Notes: generated by a model not told the origin, from the letters alone. 42,895 bases of DNA from an uncultured Flavobacteriaceae bacterium (GCA_905182295.1 CAJJAZ010000002.1:1-42895), one strand, 5' to 3'. Positions 8,165-17,634 are shown, numbered from the stretch's first letter. Numbers and translations are program-made.

Positions 8165-10624
8165 ATGAAATCTTACCTCATCATTTTAACCGCATTGTTC
8201 TTGGTGCATTGTAGTCCCAATACTATAGACAAGGAACAGCCACTCTTGGCTTATCTATCCAATCAAGATGATTTTGTCATTAGAACGGATCATTTAAACC
8301 AGTTAAAAGCAAACCTCAGTAATAACAGCCAATTTTTAAACTTTATTAACCATGGGGCTTTTAAAAATGCCCAACAACGCATTGAGCTACTTCAAAAAAT
8401 TGATGTAAACACCAAGGCACTCATCAGCATAAGAGAGATTGGAAAAGAAGACATTGATTTTTTAATTATTACTGAACTGAATCAAAGCACTTTAGCCCAG
8501 TCTGATCAAATTTCAAGTAAAACCTATCAAGAGGTTTTAATAGAAAAAAGAGTTTACCCCTCAAAAGAAAAAGAACAAGTATTGTTCAGCGTAATTTTAG
8601 AGGAAACCTTGCTAATTAGCTCTTCTCAATTACTCATTGAAAATACCATAAGAAATAACAGCCAACAAATAGTTCCAGAATCACTAAATGAACTTTTTAA
8701 GGTAACCGAAGACAATAGCCTTTACTTTAAATTAGATGCAGGGAGTTTTTTGTTGAAAAACAATTTCTATCCATCCTACACCAATAGCTTTGGAAAATGG
8801 GGTGCATTGCGTATTGACTTGGCCAATAAAAAAATGGCGTTTCACGGTTTTAATTCAAGAAATGACAGTTTACCCTATTTTTTAAATCTTTTTAGAGCCG
8901 GTAAACCCGTAGTGCTAAAATCACCTCATTATATTCCAGAGGTGGCTTCTAACATAAAAATGTACGCCATTGAAGACGTGGAACAGTTCAACAGCACTCA
9001 AAACAAAATCAAAAACAAGGACCTCGTTTTAGACACCATTTTTAATACTGTAGAAGAAATAGCTACTTTTAAATTAAAAGAAAATACCCTAGCACTCATT
9101 CATTTTACAACACTTGAACCCACCTACCTTTCAAAACTGGCAGAAAATAACACGCCAGAAACAGAATACAGAGACTACCCAATATACCGCTTAAACAATG
9201 CTTTACTTGTGGAAACTTCGTTTAGTTCGCTATGGGATAAGTTAGGGACAAACTATGTTGTGCCCATAGCGCAAAGTCTTTTATTCAGTAAGGATATTAC
9301 TGATTTAAAGACGGTAATTGGCAATCTCAATACGGGAACTACCCTCGAAAATAGCCCTGCATTTACAAGTACCAAAGCGTCTCTGGCGGAGGCTTCTACT
9401 GTGTTGTTTTACGAGGCTCAAACAAATAGTTTCAATCCAAAAAAAGCAGGTGACTATTTTTTAGCGCCAAACAAAAAGGAGGACAAAAACACCAAAGTTT
9501 TTGCTTCTCAATGGGTAGGAGATCAAGATTTCTTTCACCAACACTTGGTGTTTTTAGACCTGCAACCAAAAAAAGACCAGGGAGGTGTATCTCCCCTTTT
9601 GAGTTTACAACTAGAAAACCCTATATCCTATGCGCCTCAGTGGGTAAAAAATCACATCAATAAAAAACAAGAAATATTAGTCCAAGACAATCAAAACCAA
9701 TTGTATCTCTTTGACAACAGTGGCAAGTTGCTTTGGAAAAAACAACTTCAAGGCGCTATTCAGGGAAAAGTATCTCAGGTAGATCTGTATAAAAATGGTC
9801 GCTTACAATTGGCTTTCACTACCACAAACCAATGGCTCATTTTAGATAGAAACGGGAATGAAGTACCGCCATTTAACAAAACTTTTAAAGACGGAAACTT
9901 AAGCCCTTTGGCAGTGTTTGATTACGATAATAACAAAGAGTATCGTTTTGTTTTTGGCCAAGGCAAGGATATTTATATGTACGACAGAAATGTAAAAAGC
10001 GTCAATGGATTTAAATACAAAAAGACCAAGTCTTCTCTTTTAGAGGCTCCAAAACATTTTAAAATAAAAGGAGACGACTATTTGGTATTTAAAGGAATAG
10101 ACGGAAGTTTAGATATCTTAAATAGGATAGGTAAAACAAGGGTCAAAACAGCCGTAAATTATTCCTTTTCTGATAATGAAATAGCCCTTTTAGACCAGCA
10201 ATTCTCCTTTACAGATCTCCAAGGAAATCTCTTTCAGATAAACACTAAAGGCAAAGAGAGCAAAAAACCTTTAAAAGTAAATGCTGCCCACAGAACATCC
10301 ATGAATTTTAACCAGCTGGTTGTTTTGGAAGACAATGTATTGTATTCAAAAGGGAAAAAAGTCGTACTCGATTTCGGAATATATACCCCTCCTACTACCA
10401 TCAAAATAAACCAGCAAATTTATATTAGCATAACTGACACTCAAAATAAAAAGGTATACCTATTTGACAATGAACTTAAAATGCTTGGGGGTTTTCCTGT
10501 GTATGGAAGTGGCGAAATTGACCTAGTGGAATCTTCAGAGAATGGTGCGCTAAAATTTGTCACTAAGGATAAAGAAAATAGCCTTGTTGTGTACCGGGTT
10601 AAAGAATCAAAGATCACTAATTAA
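8165..10624 (+). CDS. Large lipoprotein of unknown function with beta-propeller-like C-terminus
   Basis: I do not recognise a characterised family for this 819-residue protein. It starts with a lipoprotein signal (LFLVHC, acylated Cys16). Residues about 20-490 form a long mixed region without clear motifs, possibly related to DUF3352-like proteins, though I cannot confirm that. From about 495 to the end there are repeated short beta units of the kind VQDNQNQLYLFDNSGKLLW, FTTTNQWLILDRNGNEV and VFGQGKDIYMYDRN, which resemble PQQ/WD-like propeller blades. It should sit in the periplasm or outer membrane. It lies between rnhB and the convergent lipB and has its own promoter box. No catalytic residues are evident. 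A scaffold or binding role is a guess from the propeller-like part. Confidence 0.8.
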   Translation: MKSYLIILTALFLVHCSPNTIDKEQPLLAYLSNQDDFVIRTDHLNQLKANLSNNSQFLNFINHGAFKNAQQRIELLQKIDVNTKALISIREIGKEDIDFLIITELNQSTLAQSDQISSKTYQEVLIEKRVYPSKEKEQVLFSVILEETLLISSSQLLIENTIRNNSQQIVPESLNELFKVTEDNSLYFKLDAGSFLLKNNFYPSYTNSFGKWGALRIDLANKKMAFHGFNSRNDSLPYFLNLFRAGKPVVLKSPHYIPEVASNIKMYAIEDVEQFNSTQNKIKNKDLVLDTIFNTVEEIATFKLKENTLALIHFTTLEPTYLSKLAENNTPETEYRDYPIYRLNNALLVETSFSSLWDKLGTNYVVPIAQSLLFSKDITDLKTVIGNLNTGTTLENSPAFTSTKASLAEASTVLFYEAQTNSFNPKKAGDYFLAPNKKEDKNTKVFASQWVGDQDFFHQHLVFLDLQPKKDQGGVSPLLSLQLENPISYAPQWVKNHINKKQEILVQDNQNQLYLFDNSGKLLWKKQLQGAIQGKVSQVDLYKNGRLQLAFTTTNQWLILDRNGNEVPPFNKTFKDGNLSPLAVFDYDNNKEYRFVFGQGKDIYMYDRNVKSVNGFKYKKTKSSLLEAPKHFKIKGDDYLVFKGIDGSLDILNRIGKTRVKTAVNYSFSDNEIALLDQQFSFTDLQGNLFQINTKGKESKKPLKVNAAHRTSMNFNQLVVLEDNVLYSKGKKVVLDFGIYTPPTTIKINQQIYISITDTQNKKVYLFDNELKMLGGFPVYGSGEIDLVESSENGALKFVTKDKENSLVVYRVKESKITN

Positions 10625-10695
10625 AAAGTCTGGTAAGCTATTTAAGTGACGCTATATCCTTGCTGGTTATGCAAAACTTAGGCTATGTTCAAAAA

Positions 10696-11397
10696 TCAAG
10701 CCTTTAATTCAGCCTCAAAAAGCGCTAGGAAATGCTTTAAAAGTATGGCTTTTACCTCACCCATATCTTGGGGGACGCCATTGAGTTCTGCGGCCAAAGA
10801 AGTCACTGCCTTACCTTTTATACCACATGGGATCATGAGATCAAAATAGCCTAAATCTGAGTTTACATTGAGCGCAAAGCCGTGCATGGTCACCCACCTA
10901 CTTGCCCTTACACCCATGGCGCAAATTTTGCGAGCAAAAGGCGTTCCTACATCCAACCAAACACCTGTTTCTCCAGGAGACCTTGTCGCTACAATACCGT
11001 ATTCTGCTAAACTTAGAATAACGGCCTCCTCTAAAAGGCGTAGGTATTTATGAATGTCCGTGAAAAAGTTTTCTAAATCCAATATAGGGTAACCTACAAT
11101 TTGTCCAGGACCGTGATAGGTAATATCTCCCCCTCTGTTAATTTTATAAAAGCGTGCATTTTTATCTTTGAGCTCCTGTTCTGACACCAACAAGTTATCT
11201 GAATTACCGCTTTTACCTAGCGTAAAAACATGCGGATGCTCAACAAAAAGGAAATGATTGGGGGTAGGTAAAGAAGTCTCCTTTTTTTTATTATGAACTT
11301 TTAACGCTACTGTTTTTGCAAATAGTGACTCTTGGTAATCCCAAGTTTCTTTGTAGTCTTTAAGTCCAAGATCTTCTAAAAAAATCTGCTTATTCAT
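10696..11397 (-). CDS. lipB: Octanoyl-(acyl-carrier-protein) transferase LipB
   Basis: LipB transfers the octanoyl group made by fatty acid synthesis to lipoyl domains, the first step of endogenous lipoate synthesis. The 233-residue sequence has the family signature RGGDITYHGPGQ (88-99), the catalytic lysine Lys157 in ARKICAMG and the acyl-thioester cysteine Cys191 in MIPCGIKGKAVTS. Length is normal. An exact TAnnTTTG box ends only 4 bases before the ATG, so the mRNA would be nearly leaderless unless transcription comes from the small yqaE-like gene 29 bases upstream. No lipA is in view. The end converges with the upstream lipoprotein gene 71 bases away. Confidence 0.96.
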   Translation of the reverse strand: MNKQIFLEDLGLKDYKETWDYQESLFAKTVALKVHNKKKETSLPTPNHFLFVEHPHVFTLGKSGNSDNLLVSEQELKDKNARFYKINRGGDITYHGPGQIVGYPILDLENFFTDIHKYLRLLEEAVILSLAEYGIVATRSPGETGVWLDVGTPFARKICAMGVRASRWVTMHGFALNVNSDLGYFDLMIPCGIKGKAVTSLAAELNGVPQDMGEVKAILLKHFLALFEAELKA

Positions 11398-11401
11398 TGT
11401 A

Positions 11402-11409
11402 CAAAGATA
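11402..11409 (-). promoter_or_regulatory. -7 box almost touching lipB
   Basis: On the minus strand it reads TATCTTTG, an exact TAnnTTTG match. Transcription would start at or within a few bases of the lipB ATG at 11397, implying a leaderless message. A chance match is possible in DNA this AT-rich. Confidence 0.4.
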
Positions 11410-11426
11410 CTATTTCAACAGCGGTT

Positions 11427-11585
11427 TTAGTCATTGGGGTTATTCAAAATAACCAATGCAGCAATCACCCCTGGCACCCAACCACAAAGGGTCAGTAAAA
11501 AAACAATTAAAATGGAACCACAACCCTTTCCAATCACTGAGAGTGGTGGAAATAAAATAGCCAGTAATACACGCCAAAAACTCAT
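11427..11585 (-). CDS. YqaE/Pmp3 family small membrane protein
   Basis: A 52-residue reading frame starts at the ATG 11585-11583 and ends at TAA 11429-11427. It begins MSFWRVLLAILFPPLSV, followed by a second hydrophobic segment with LTLCGWVPGVIAALVI, and ends NNPND. This is the classic two-helix layout of the YqaE/Pmp3/UPF0057 family, with the conserved PP in helix 1 and the CGWxPGxIAA motif in helix 2. Members sit in the inner membrane and are linked to salt, cold and membrane-potential stress. It lies just upstream of lipB on the same strand. Its identity rests on motif and size. Confidence 0.9.
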   Translation of the reverse strand: MSFWRVLLAILFPPLSVIGKGCGSILIVFLLTLCGWVPGVIAALVILNNPND

Positions 11586-11676
11586 AAAATTAAAATTTAA
11601 CCTCGATAATACGTATTTATGACGTTAAAGCGCTTCAAATGTTACAAGCTTATTCTATAAATTAGCATGAAGTACT

Positions 11677-11684
11677 TATATTTG
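11677..11684 (+). promoter_or_regulatory. -7 box for lysS
   Basis: TATATTTG is an exact TAnnTTTG match, 19 bases before the lysS ATG at 11704. This leaves a short leader of about a dozen bases and supports that start. Confidence 0.65.
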
Positions 11685-11703
11685 CCCCTTATAATTCGCA
11701 CCC

Positions 11704-13398
11704 ATGCAACTGACAGAACAAGAAATTGTAAGAAGAGAAAAACTTAGCAAATTAAGAGCCTTAGGAATTAATCCCTATCCGGCTGCTTTATTCCCAGTAG
11801 ACACTATGTCTACCGCTATTGAAAAAAACTATACAGAAGGAAAACAAGTCATTGTCTCAGGAAGACTCATGCGAAAAAAGGTGCAGGGAAAAGCTTCTTT
11901 TGCAGAAATTCAAGACAGTGAGGGCCGTGTTCAATTATATTTCAATAGAGATGAAATAGACACCAGCCCGGAGAGCCAGCAATACAATGAGGTATTTAAA
12001 AAACTCATTGACTTAGGAGATATTCTTGGGATTGAAGGGACTTTATTCACCACCCAGGTTGGAGAAAAAACAGTGATGGTGAAAAATTTCACGCTTTTAA
12101 GTAAAGCACTTAGACCACTTCCGCTTCCGAAGGTAGACGCAGACGGAAAAGTCCATGACGAATTTAATGACCCTGAATTGAGATACAGACAGCGTTATGT
12201 AGACTTAATTGTAAATCCGCAGGTCAAAGACACTTTTATAAAGAGAACAAAGATCACCAATAGCATTAGAAAATTCTTTAATGACAAAGGCTACTTAGAA
12301 GTAGAAACACCCATACTTCAACCTATTCCAGGAGGCGCTTCTGCAAGGCCTTTTATTACCCATCACAATGCGCTTAACATGCCCTTGTACCTCAGGGTTG
12401 CTAACGAATTATACCTCAAGAGGCTTATCGTAGGTGGTTTTGACGGGGTATATGAATTCTCTAAAGATTTCAGGAATGAAGGAATGGATCGTACCCACAA
12501 TCCAGAATTCACTGTAATGGAATTATATGTGGCCTACAAAGACTACCATTGGATGATGGACACTACCGAAAAATTATTAGAAACTATCGCTATGGAATCT
12601 AATGGTAGTTCAAAAATACCGGTGGGCAAGAATGCTATTGAATTTAAAGCACCGTACCCAAGGGTGCCTATCCTAGAGGCAATCAAGATTCATACGGGTC
12701 AGGATGTTGCAGGAATGAGTAGAGACCAGTTGGCTGGTGTAACAAAATCCCTAGATATTGAAGTCACTGATAGTATGGGCATTGGAAAACTCATCGATGA
12801 AATATTCGGAGCGCGTTGCGAGCATCATTATGTACAACCCACCTTTATTACGGACTATCCAAAGGAAATGAGCCCACTGACCAAAGAACACAGATCTAAC
12901 CCAGCCCTTACCGAGCGATTTGAATTAATGGTCAATGGAAAAGAATTGGCCAACGCTTATTCAGAGCTCAATGATCCTATAGAACAAAGGGCTCGTTTTG
13001 AAGACCAATTAGCCCTCTCTGAAAAAGGAGACGACGAAGCCATGTTTATTGACCAAGACTTCCTTAGAGCGCTAGAATACGGAATGCCACCAACTTCTGG
13101 AATTGGAATTGGTATAGATAGATTGGTCATGCTTATGACCAATAATGCTTCCATACAAGAAGTATTATTTTTTCCTCAAATGCGTCCAGAAAAGAAAGCT
13201 ATTGCGCTTTCAGAGAATGAAAAGCTGGTCTTTGACCTTTTGAAAAAAACCAGCACTATGCCTTTGTTGGACTTAAAAGAAGCTAGCGGATTGAGCAATA
13301 AAGCTTGGGACAAGACCATCAAAGGTTTAACCAAAATACAAATGGTGGTTGTGGTCAAAGAGGCAGACGTACTTACTTGTACCCTTAAAGAATCCTAG
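11704..13398 (+). CDS. lysS: Lysyl-tRNA synthetase, class II
   Basis: LysS charges tRNA-Lys with lysine. The 564-residue protein has an N-terminal OB-fold anticodon-binding domain (about 45-150) and the class II catalytic core, with motif 2 around FRNEGMDRTHNPEFT and motif 3 as GIGIGIDRLVMLMT. The core ends near residue 500 (EVLFFPQMRPEKK). About 65 further residues follow (500-564), predicted helical with a winged-helix feel (LLDLKEASGLSNKAWDK). E. coli LysS, at about 505 residues, lacks them. The start is supported by a promoter box 19 bases upstream. A hairpin overlaps the stop codon. The downstream transporter gene is 87 bases away on the same strand. Confidence 0.97.
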   Translation: MQLTEQEIVRREKLSKLRALGINPYPAALFPVDTMSTAIEKNYTEGKQVIVSGRLMRKKVQGKASFAEIQDSEGRVQLYFNRDEIDTSPESQQYNEVFKKLIDLGDILGIEGTLFTTQVGEKTVMVKNFTLLSKALRPLPLPKVDADGKVHDEFNDPELRYRQRYVDLIVNPQVKDTFIKRTKITNSIRKFFNDKGYLEVETPILQPIPGGASARPFITHHNALNMPLYLRVANELYLKRLIVGGFDGVYEFSKDFRNEGMDRTHNPEFTVMELYVAYKDYHWMMDTTEKLLETIAMESNGSSKIPVGKNAIEFKAPYPRVPILEAIKIHTGQDVAGMSRDQLAGVTKSLDIEVTDSMGIGKLIDEIFGARCEHHYVQPTFITDYPKEMSPLTKEHRSNPALTERFELMVNGKELANAYSELNDPIEQRARFEDQLALSEKGDDEAMFIDQDFLRALEYGMPPTSGIGIGIDRLVMLMTNNASIQEVLFFPQMRPEKKAIALSENEKLVFDLLKKTSTMPLLDLKEASGLSNKAWDKTIKGLTKIQMVVVVKEADVLTCTLKES

Positions 13399-13431
13399 AC
13401 GAAAGGAATTTATTCCAAATACCTTTTGTCT
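13397..13431 (+). terminator. Hairpin at the end of lysS, possible weak terminator
   Basis: The arms AGACGAAAGG and CCTTTTGTCT pair over 10 bp with one G-U wobble, around a 15-base loop. There is no T-run after the stem, so it may protect the 3' end or attenuate rather than terminate. Confidence 0.35.
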
Positions 13432-13485
13432 AAAGTGCCTTTTATATCACAGATAAAAAAACTAGCTTAGGCTAAATTTTTTAAG

Positions 13486-14916
13486 ATGCGTAAAAGCAAA
13501 AAAGTAGGCTTGTTTTTAGGACCTGTATTTTTCCTATTAATACTGTTATGGCCACAGCCATTATTGAGCATTCAAGGAGACGCTGTAATTGCTGTGGCGC
13601 TATGGATGGTGACCTGGTGGCTTACTGAAGCTGTCTCCATTTCAGTAACCGCGCTACTGCCTTTGCTTTTGTTTCCCTTATTAGATATTATGCCTATTGC
13701 AGAGGTAGGAAATAATTACGGAAGTCCTATTATTTTTTTGTTTTTTGGCGGTTTCGTTATGGCACTTGCCTTAGAAAAGGTGAATCTCCATAGAAGAATT
13801 GCACTCAACATTATTCGTATTACAGGCACTACGCCAAACAAAGTAGTCCTTGGTTTTATGATCGCCACAGCTTCTTTGAGTATGTGGATTAGCAATACCG
13901 CTACAGCTGTTGTTATGCTGCCCATAGCCATGTCAGTGATTAAGCTTTTAATTCACGATATAGATGGGTTCACAAAAAAAGATCGAAATTTTGCAGTAAG
14001 TGTTCTTTTGGGAATTGCTTTTTCTGCAAACGCAGGAGGTATTGCCACGGTAATAGGCACCCCACCAAACTCCATTCTCATTGGACTTTTGGAAAATGAA
14101 TACCAAATAGAAATATCCTTTTTAAAATGGATGGTATTTGCCCTACCCTTCTCAATCATTATGATTGGCCTGAGTTATATTACGCTTGTACACCTCATTT
14201 TTCCAAGTAAGGGACTCAATTTCTCTGCCTCTAACGAAGTGATTCAAGGAGAATTAAAAAAATTAGGGCCTACCCGCTCAAAAGAAAAGATGGTATTGGG
14301 CATTTTTGCGGTAACGGTATCCCTTTGGATATTTAGGACCTTAATCAATAGTGTCTTTCCCTCTTTAGGGTTGTCAGACACCATGATCAGCATGTTTGCA
14401 GCAATAAGTCTATTTGCCGTTCCTTTTAACCTAAAAAAAGGAGACTTCATACTGGATTGGAAAGATACTGAAAAGCTGGCATGGGGCATCTTAATATTGT
14501 TTGGTGGCGGATTGGCTTTGGCCAAAGGAATGTCTGTTTCTGGAATTGTAGATCAGGTTTCTCAAAGTATTGCGGCAGGTAATTTCAGTATTACTGCTAC
14601 CGCCAGTTTACTGATTTTATTAATGCTATTTATGACAGAACTCATGAGCAATGTAGCCTTAGTGGCTGTATTGGCACCTGTAGTCGCTGGGATAGCTATT
14701 GGTCTTGGAATACCCATGGTGTACCTACTGATCCCAGTAACAATGGCGAGCAGCTGTGCTTTTATGCTGCCCATGGCTACCCCTCCAAATGCCATTGTAT
14801 TTGCCAGTGGTTTTATAGAAGTAAAAGATATGGTCAAAGCAGGTGTATTACTCAACCTAGTAGCCGTCCTAATCCTCATTGGACTGTTTGAATATGTAAT
14901 CCCATTACTCTTTTAA
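13486..14916 (+). CDS. DASS/SLC13 family anion (di/tricarboxylate) transporter
   Basis: This 476-residue integral inner-membrane protein has about 11-12 hydrophobic segments. Family landmarks are the first substrate/Na-site motif SNTAT (136-140, in LSMWISNTATAVVMLPIA), the GIATVIGTPPNSI segment after the next helix, and a C-terminal MATPPNAIVFASG. Characterised members carry succinate, malate, citrate or sulfate, usually with sodium. The second repeat has SNV (388-390) where the family usually has SNT, which may alter substrate or ion coupling. It sits alone between lysS and the metalloprotease. The exact substrate is not predictable. Confidence 0.9.
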   Translation: MRKSKKVGLFLGPVFFLLILLWPQPLLSIQGDAVIAVALWMVTWWLTEAVSISVTALLPLLLFPLLDIMPIAEVGNNYGSPIIFLFFGGFVMALALEKVNLHRRIALNIIRITGTTPNKVVLGFMIATASLSMWISNTATAVVMLPIAMSVIKLLIHDIDGFTKKDRNFAVSVLLGIAFSANAGGIATVIGTPPNSILIGLLENEYQIEISFLKWMVFALPFSIIMIGLSYITLVHLIFPSKGLNFSASNEVIQGELKKLGPTRSKEKMVLGIFAVTVSLWIFRTLINSVFPSLGLSDTMISMFAAISLFAVPFNLKKGDFILDWKDTEKLAWGILILFGGGLALAKGMSVSGIVDQVSQSIAAGNFSITATASLLILLMLFMTELMSNVALVAVLAPVVAGIAIGLGIPMVYLLIPVTMASSCAFMLPMATPPNAIVFASGFIEVKDMVKAGVLLNLVAVLILIGLFEYVIPLLF

Positions 14917-15081
14917 CTTGAGCTATTTTACCAGCCATAAAGCGACTGAATTGGATAGATGAATCATGAAATTGCAGAACGCTACCTAACAAATAAAAGT
15001 TCCTTCTTATGATTTTGTTAACATTTCATTAGCACAATTTTTCGGTTATTTGAGAAGCAATAAAATTTAAAAACCCACCTA

Positions 15082-17580
15082 ATGATTAAAAAAAATCTTC
15101 AGTACCTGTTGTTTTCACTCTTAGTGATTGGAAGTGTCAGCAACAGTGAAGCCCAGCTTTTCAAGAAAAAAGCCAAGGTAAAAGCGCCCACAGAGGCAAA
15201 ACCAAAAATAGATAAAGACGCACCACAGCCCTATGCTAAGGTCATTACCAAAGAGGCCAAGACAGATAAAGGTCTTTTTGACATACACCAAATCAAAGAC
15301 AAATTTTTCTATGAAATACCAGACAGTCTCTTAGGTAGAGAAATGCTCATGGTAAGCAGAATTTCAAAAACTGCTTCAGGGATTGGATTTGGGGGTGGAA
15401 AAATAAACACCCAAGTCATGAGATGGGAGAAAAAAGAGAATAAGGTATACTTAAGAGTCGTAAGTCATGAGGTAGTGGCCGCAGATTCGCTCCCGGTAAA
15501 GGAAGCTGTAATCAATTCAAATTTTGAGCCGGTATTGTATTCTTTTGCCGTAAAATCTAATAGAAAAGATTCTGTTGCGACGAGTACTGTCATAGACGTA
15601 ACACCTCTTTTTGACAAAGATGTGAGCGCATTAGGAATGCCTGATTATTACAAAAAAAGGTATAAAGCAACTAGGTTAGATTCAGAGAGAAGCTTTATTG
15701 AAGGCATTAAGAGCTACCCAATGAATATTGAGGCCAGACACGTAAAAACCTATTTTTCGGGCAATCCTCCTTCTAATTCAAGTTTGGGATCTATCTCTGT
15801 AGAGATTAATAATTCTATGATATTACTTCCTGCTGAACCCATGAAGAGACGCTACTTTGACAAGCGTGTAGGATGGTTCGAAAGAGATCAGGTAGATTAT
15901 GGATTAGATGCTCAAGAGAGTAAAACAGTGAAGTTTCTAGACAGATGGAGACTCGAAGTTAAAGAAGAAGATCTAGAGAAATTCAACCGAGGGGAATTGG
16001 TAGAGCCAAAAAAACCAATCATATATTACGTAGACAGGGCAACACCAAAACAATGGGTGCCTTTTATTAAACAAGGAATTGAAGACTGGCAAGTGGCTTT
16101 TGAAGCTGCCGGATTTAAAAATGCTATTATAGCGATGGATCCTCCAACACCAGAAGAGGACCCTGAATGGTCTCCAGAAGACGTGCGCTATTCTGTAGTT
16201 CGTTACTTAGCCTCTCCAATACCCAATGCAAACGGACCACACGTAAGTGATCCAAGAAGTGGCGAGATTTTAGAGTCTGACATTAACTGGTACCACAATG
16301 TAATGAGCCTATTGCGTAACTGGTATTTTGTGCAAACTGCAGCCATAAACCCAGAAGCACAAGGGGTTGCTTTCAAAGATGAGGTAATGGGTCGTTTAAT
16401 ACAATTTGTTTCTTCCCATGAAGTAGGCCATACTTTAGGACTTCCCCATAACATGGGTAGTTCTGCTGCTTACCCTGTAGACTCTTTGAGATCTGCAAGC
16501 TTTACCAGCAAATATGGCACAGCGCCTTCGATCATGGACTATGCCCGTTTTAACTATGTGGCTCAGCCAGAAGACAAAGGGGTAGCCCTTATGCCAAATA
16601 TTGGTATTTATGACAAATATGCCATTGAATGGGGATACAGACCCATCTTAGATAAAAGTGCTGAAGCGGAAAAATCCGTATTAGACAGTTGGATTATGGC
16701 ACATGATGGAGACCCATTATACCGTTTTGGAAGCCAACAAGGAGGCGACGTGGTAGATCCAAGTTCTCAAACAGAAGATTTGGGAGACAACGCTATGAAA
16801 GCGAGTATGTACGGAATTAAAAACCTACAGAGAATTGTCCCTAAACTCATTGAGTGGACTGCAGAGGACGGTAAAAATTACGATGATTTAGAAACCCTTT
16901 ACGGACAAGTACTGTCTCAGTTTAACCGCTATATGGGCCATGTGTCTAACAATATTGGTGGGGTTTACGAAAACCACAAGACTTATGACCAAGAAGGGGC
17001 TGTTTATACACCAGTAGCTAAGGGGCGTCAGCGGGACGCTATGAAATTTTTACAACGCGAATTGTTCCAAACACCAGAGTGGATGTTAGACCAAAACATT
17101 TTTAACAAAATTGAATACTCAGGAACGGTAGACCGTGTTCGTGGCGTTCAGGTAAGAACTTTAAACAACGTACTTAGTCTGGGTAAAATGGCCAGACTCA
17201 TTGAACATGAAACAGCCATGGGATCTAAGGCATATACTTTAACCAAAATGATGTCTGAACTCAGAAGAGGGATCTGGTCTGAGATTTACAGCGGTGGCGC
17301 TATAGACACTTATAGAAGAAACCTACAAAAAGGACACATTGACCGTTTGGCCTATTTAATGACTGCAGACAGTCAGAGAAAATTACCAAGCTATGGTGGG
17401 TACCGAAAATCTACTGCAGTGAATACGTCTCAATCAGACATTCGCTCAGTAGTAAGAGGCGAATTAGTGACCCTTAGAGCACAATTGAGAAATGGATTGG
17501 CCAACGCGGCTAATACCATGTCTAGATACCATATGCAAGATGCCATTGCTAGAATCAATGACATTTTGGATCCTAAATAA
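15082..17580 (+). CDS. Secreted zinc-dependent metalloprotease (DUF5117/DUF5118 type)
   Basis: This 832-residue exported protein has a signal peptide (1 to about 25, ending SNSEAQ). N-terminal DUF5118-like and DUF5117-like regions (about 50-320) are followed by a metzincin-like catalytic domain. The zinc-binding site HEVGHTLGLPH spans 446-456, with ligands His446, His450 and His456 and catalytic Glu447. A downstream SIMDYARFNY segment supplies the Met-turn expected of metzincins. The C-terminal third is helical and matches the DUF5117-type family length. Proteins of this type are common in Bacteroidota, but their substrates are not known to me. A strong terminator follows 20 bases after the stop. 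Confidence 0.92.
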   Translation: MIKKNLQYLLFSLLVIGSVSNSEAQLFKKKAKVKAPTEAKPKIDKDAPQPYAKVITKEAKTDKGLFDIHQIKDKFFYEIPDSLLGREMLMVSRISKTASGIGFGGGKINTQVMRWEKKENKVYLRVVSHEVVAADSLPVKEAVINSNFEPVLYSFAVKSNRKDSVATSTVIDVTPLFDKDVSALGMPDYYKKRYKATRLDSERSFIEGIKSYPMNIEARHVKTYFSGNPPSNSSLGSISVEINNSMILLPAEPMKRRYFDKRVGWFERDQVDYGLDAQESKTVKFLDRWRLEVKEEDLEKFNRGELVEPKKPIIYYVDRATPKQWVPFIKQGIEDWQVAFEAAGFKNAIIAMDPPTPEEDPEWSPEDVRYSVVRYLASPIPNANGPHVSDPRSGEILESDINWYHNVMSLLRNWYFVQTAAINPEAQGVAFKDEVMGRLIQFVSSHEVGHTLGLPHNMGSSAAYPVDSLRSASFTSKYGTAPSIMDYARFNYVAQPEDKGVALMPNIGIYDKYAIEWGYRPILDKSAEAEKSVLDSWIMAHDGDPLYRFGSQQGGDVVDPSSQTEDLGDNAMKASMYGIKNLQRIVPKLIEWTAEDGKNYDDLETLYGQVLSQFNRYMGHVSNNIGGVYENHKTYDQEGAVYTPVAKGRQRDAMKFLQRELFQTPEWMLDQNIFNKIEYSGTVDRVRGVQVRTLNNVLSLGKMARLIEHETAMGSKAYTLTKMMSELRRGIWSEIYSGGAIDTYRRNLQKGHIDRLAYLMTADSQRKLPSYGGYRKSTAVNTSQSDIRSVVRGELVTLRAQLRNGLANAANTMSRYHMQDAIARINDILDPK

Positions 17581-17600
17581 TCCAATCAAACCAATTATTT

Positions 17601-17634
17601 AAAAAAGGGAGGCTTTCAGCCTCCCTTTTTTTTT
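17601..17634 (+). terminator. Rho-independent terminator after the metalloprotease
   Basis: The stem GGGAGGC / GCCTCCC has a TTTCA loop, is flanked by six A on the left, and is followed by nine T. It is a textbook terminator on the plus strand. Confidence 0.94.

Noticed and set aside
11434-11622. 62-residue plus-strand reading frame
   Set aside because: It is antisense to the YqaE/Pmp3 gene, whose motif match is far stronger, and the translation shows no family pattern.
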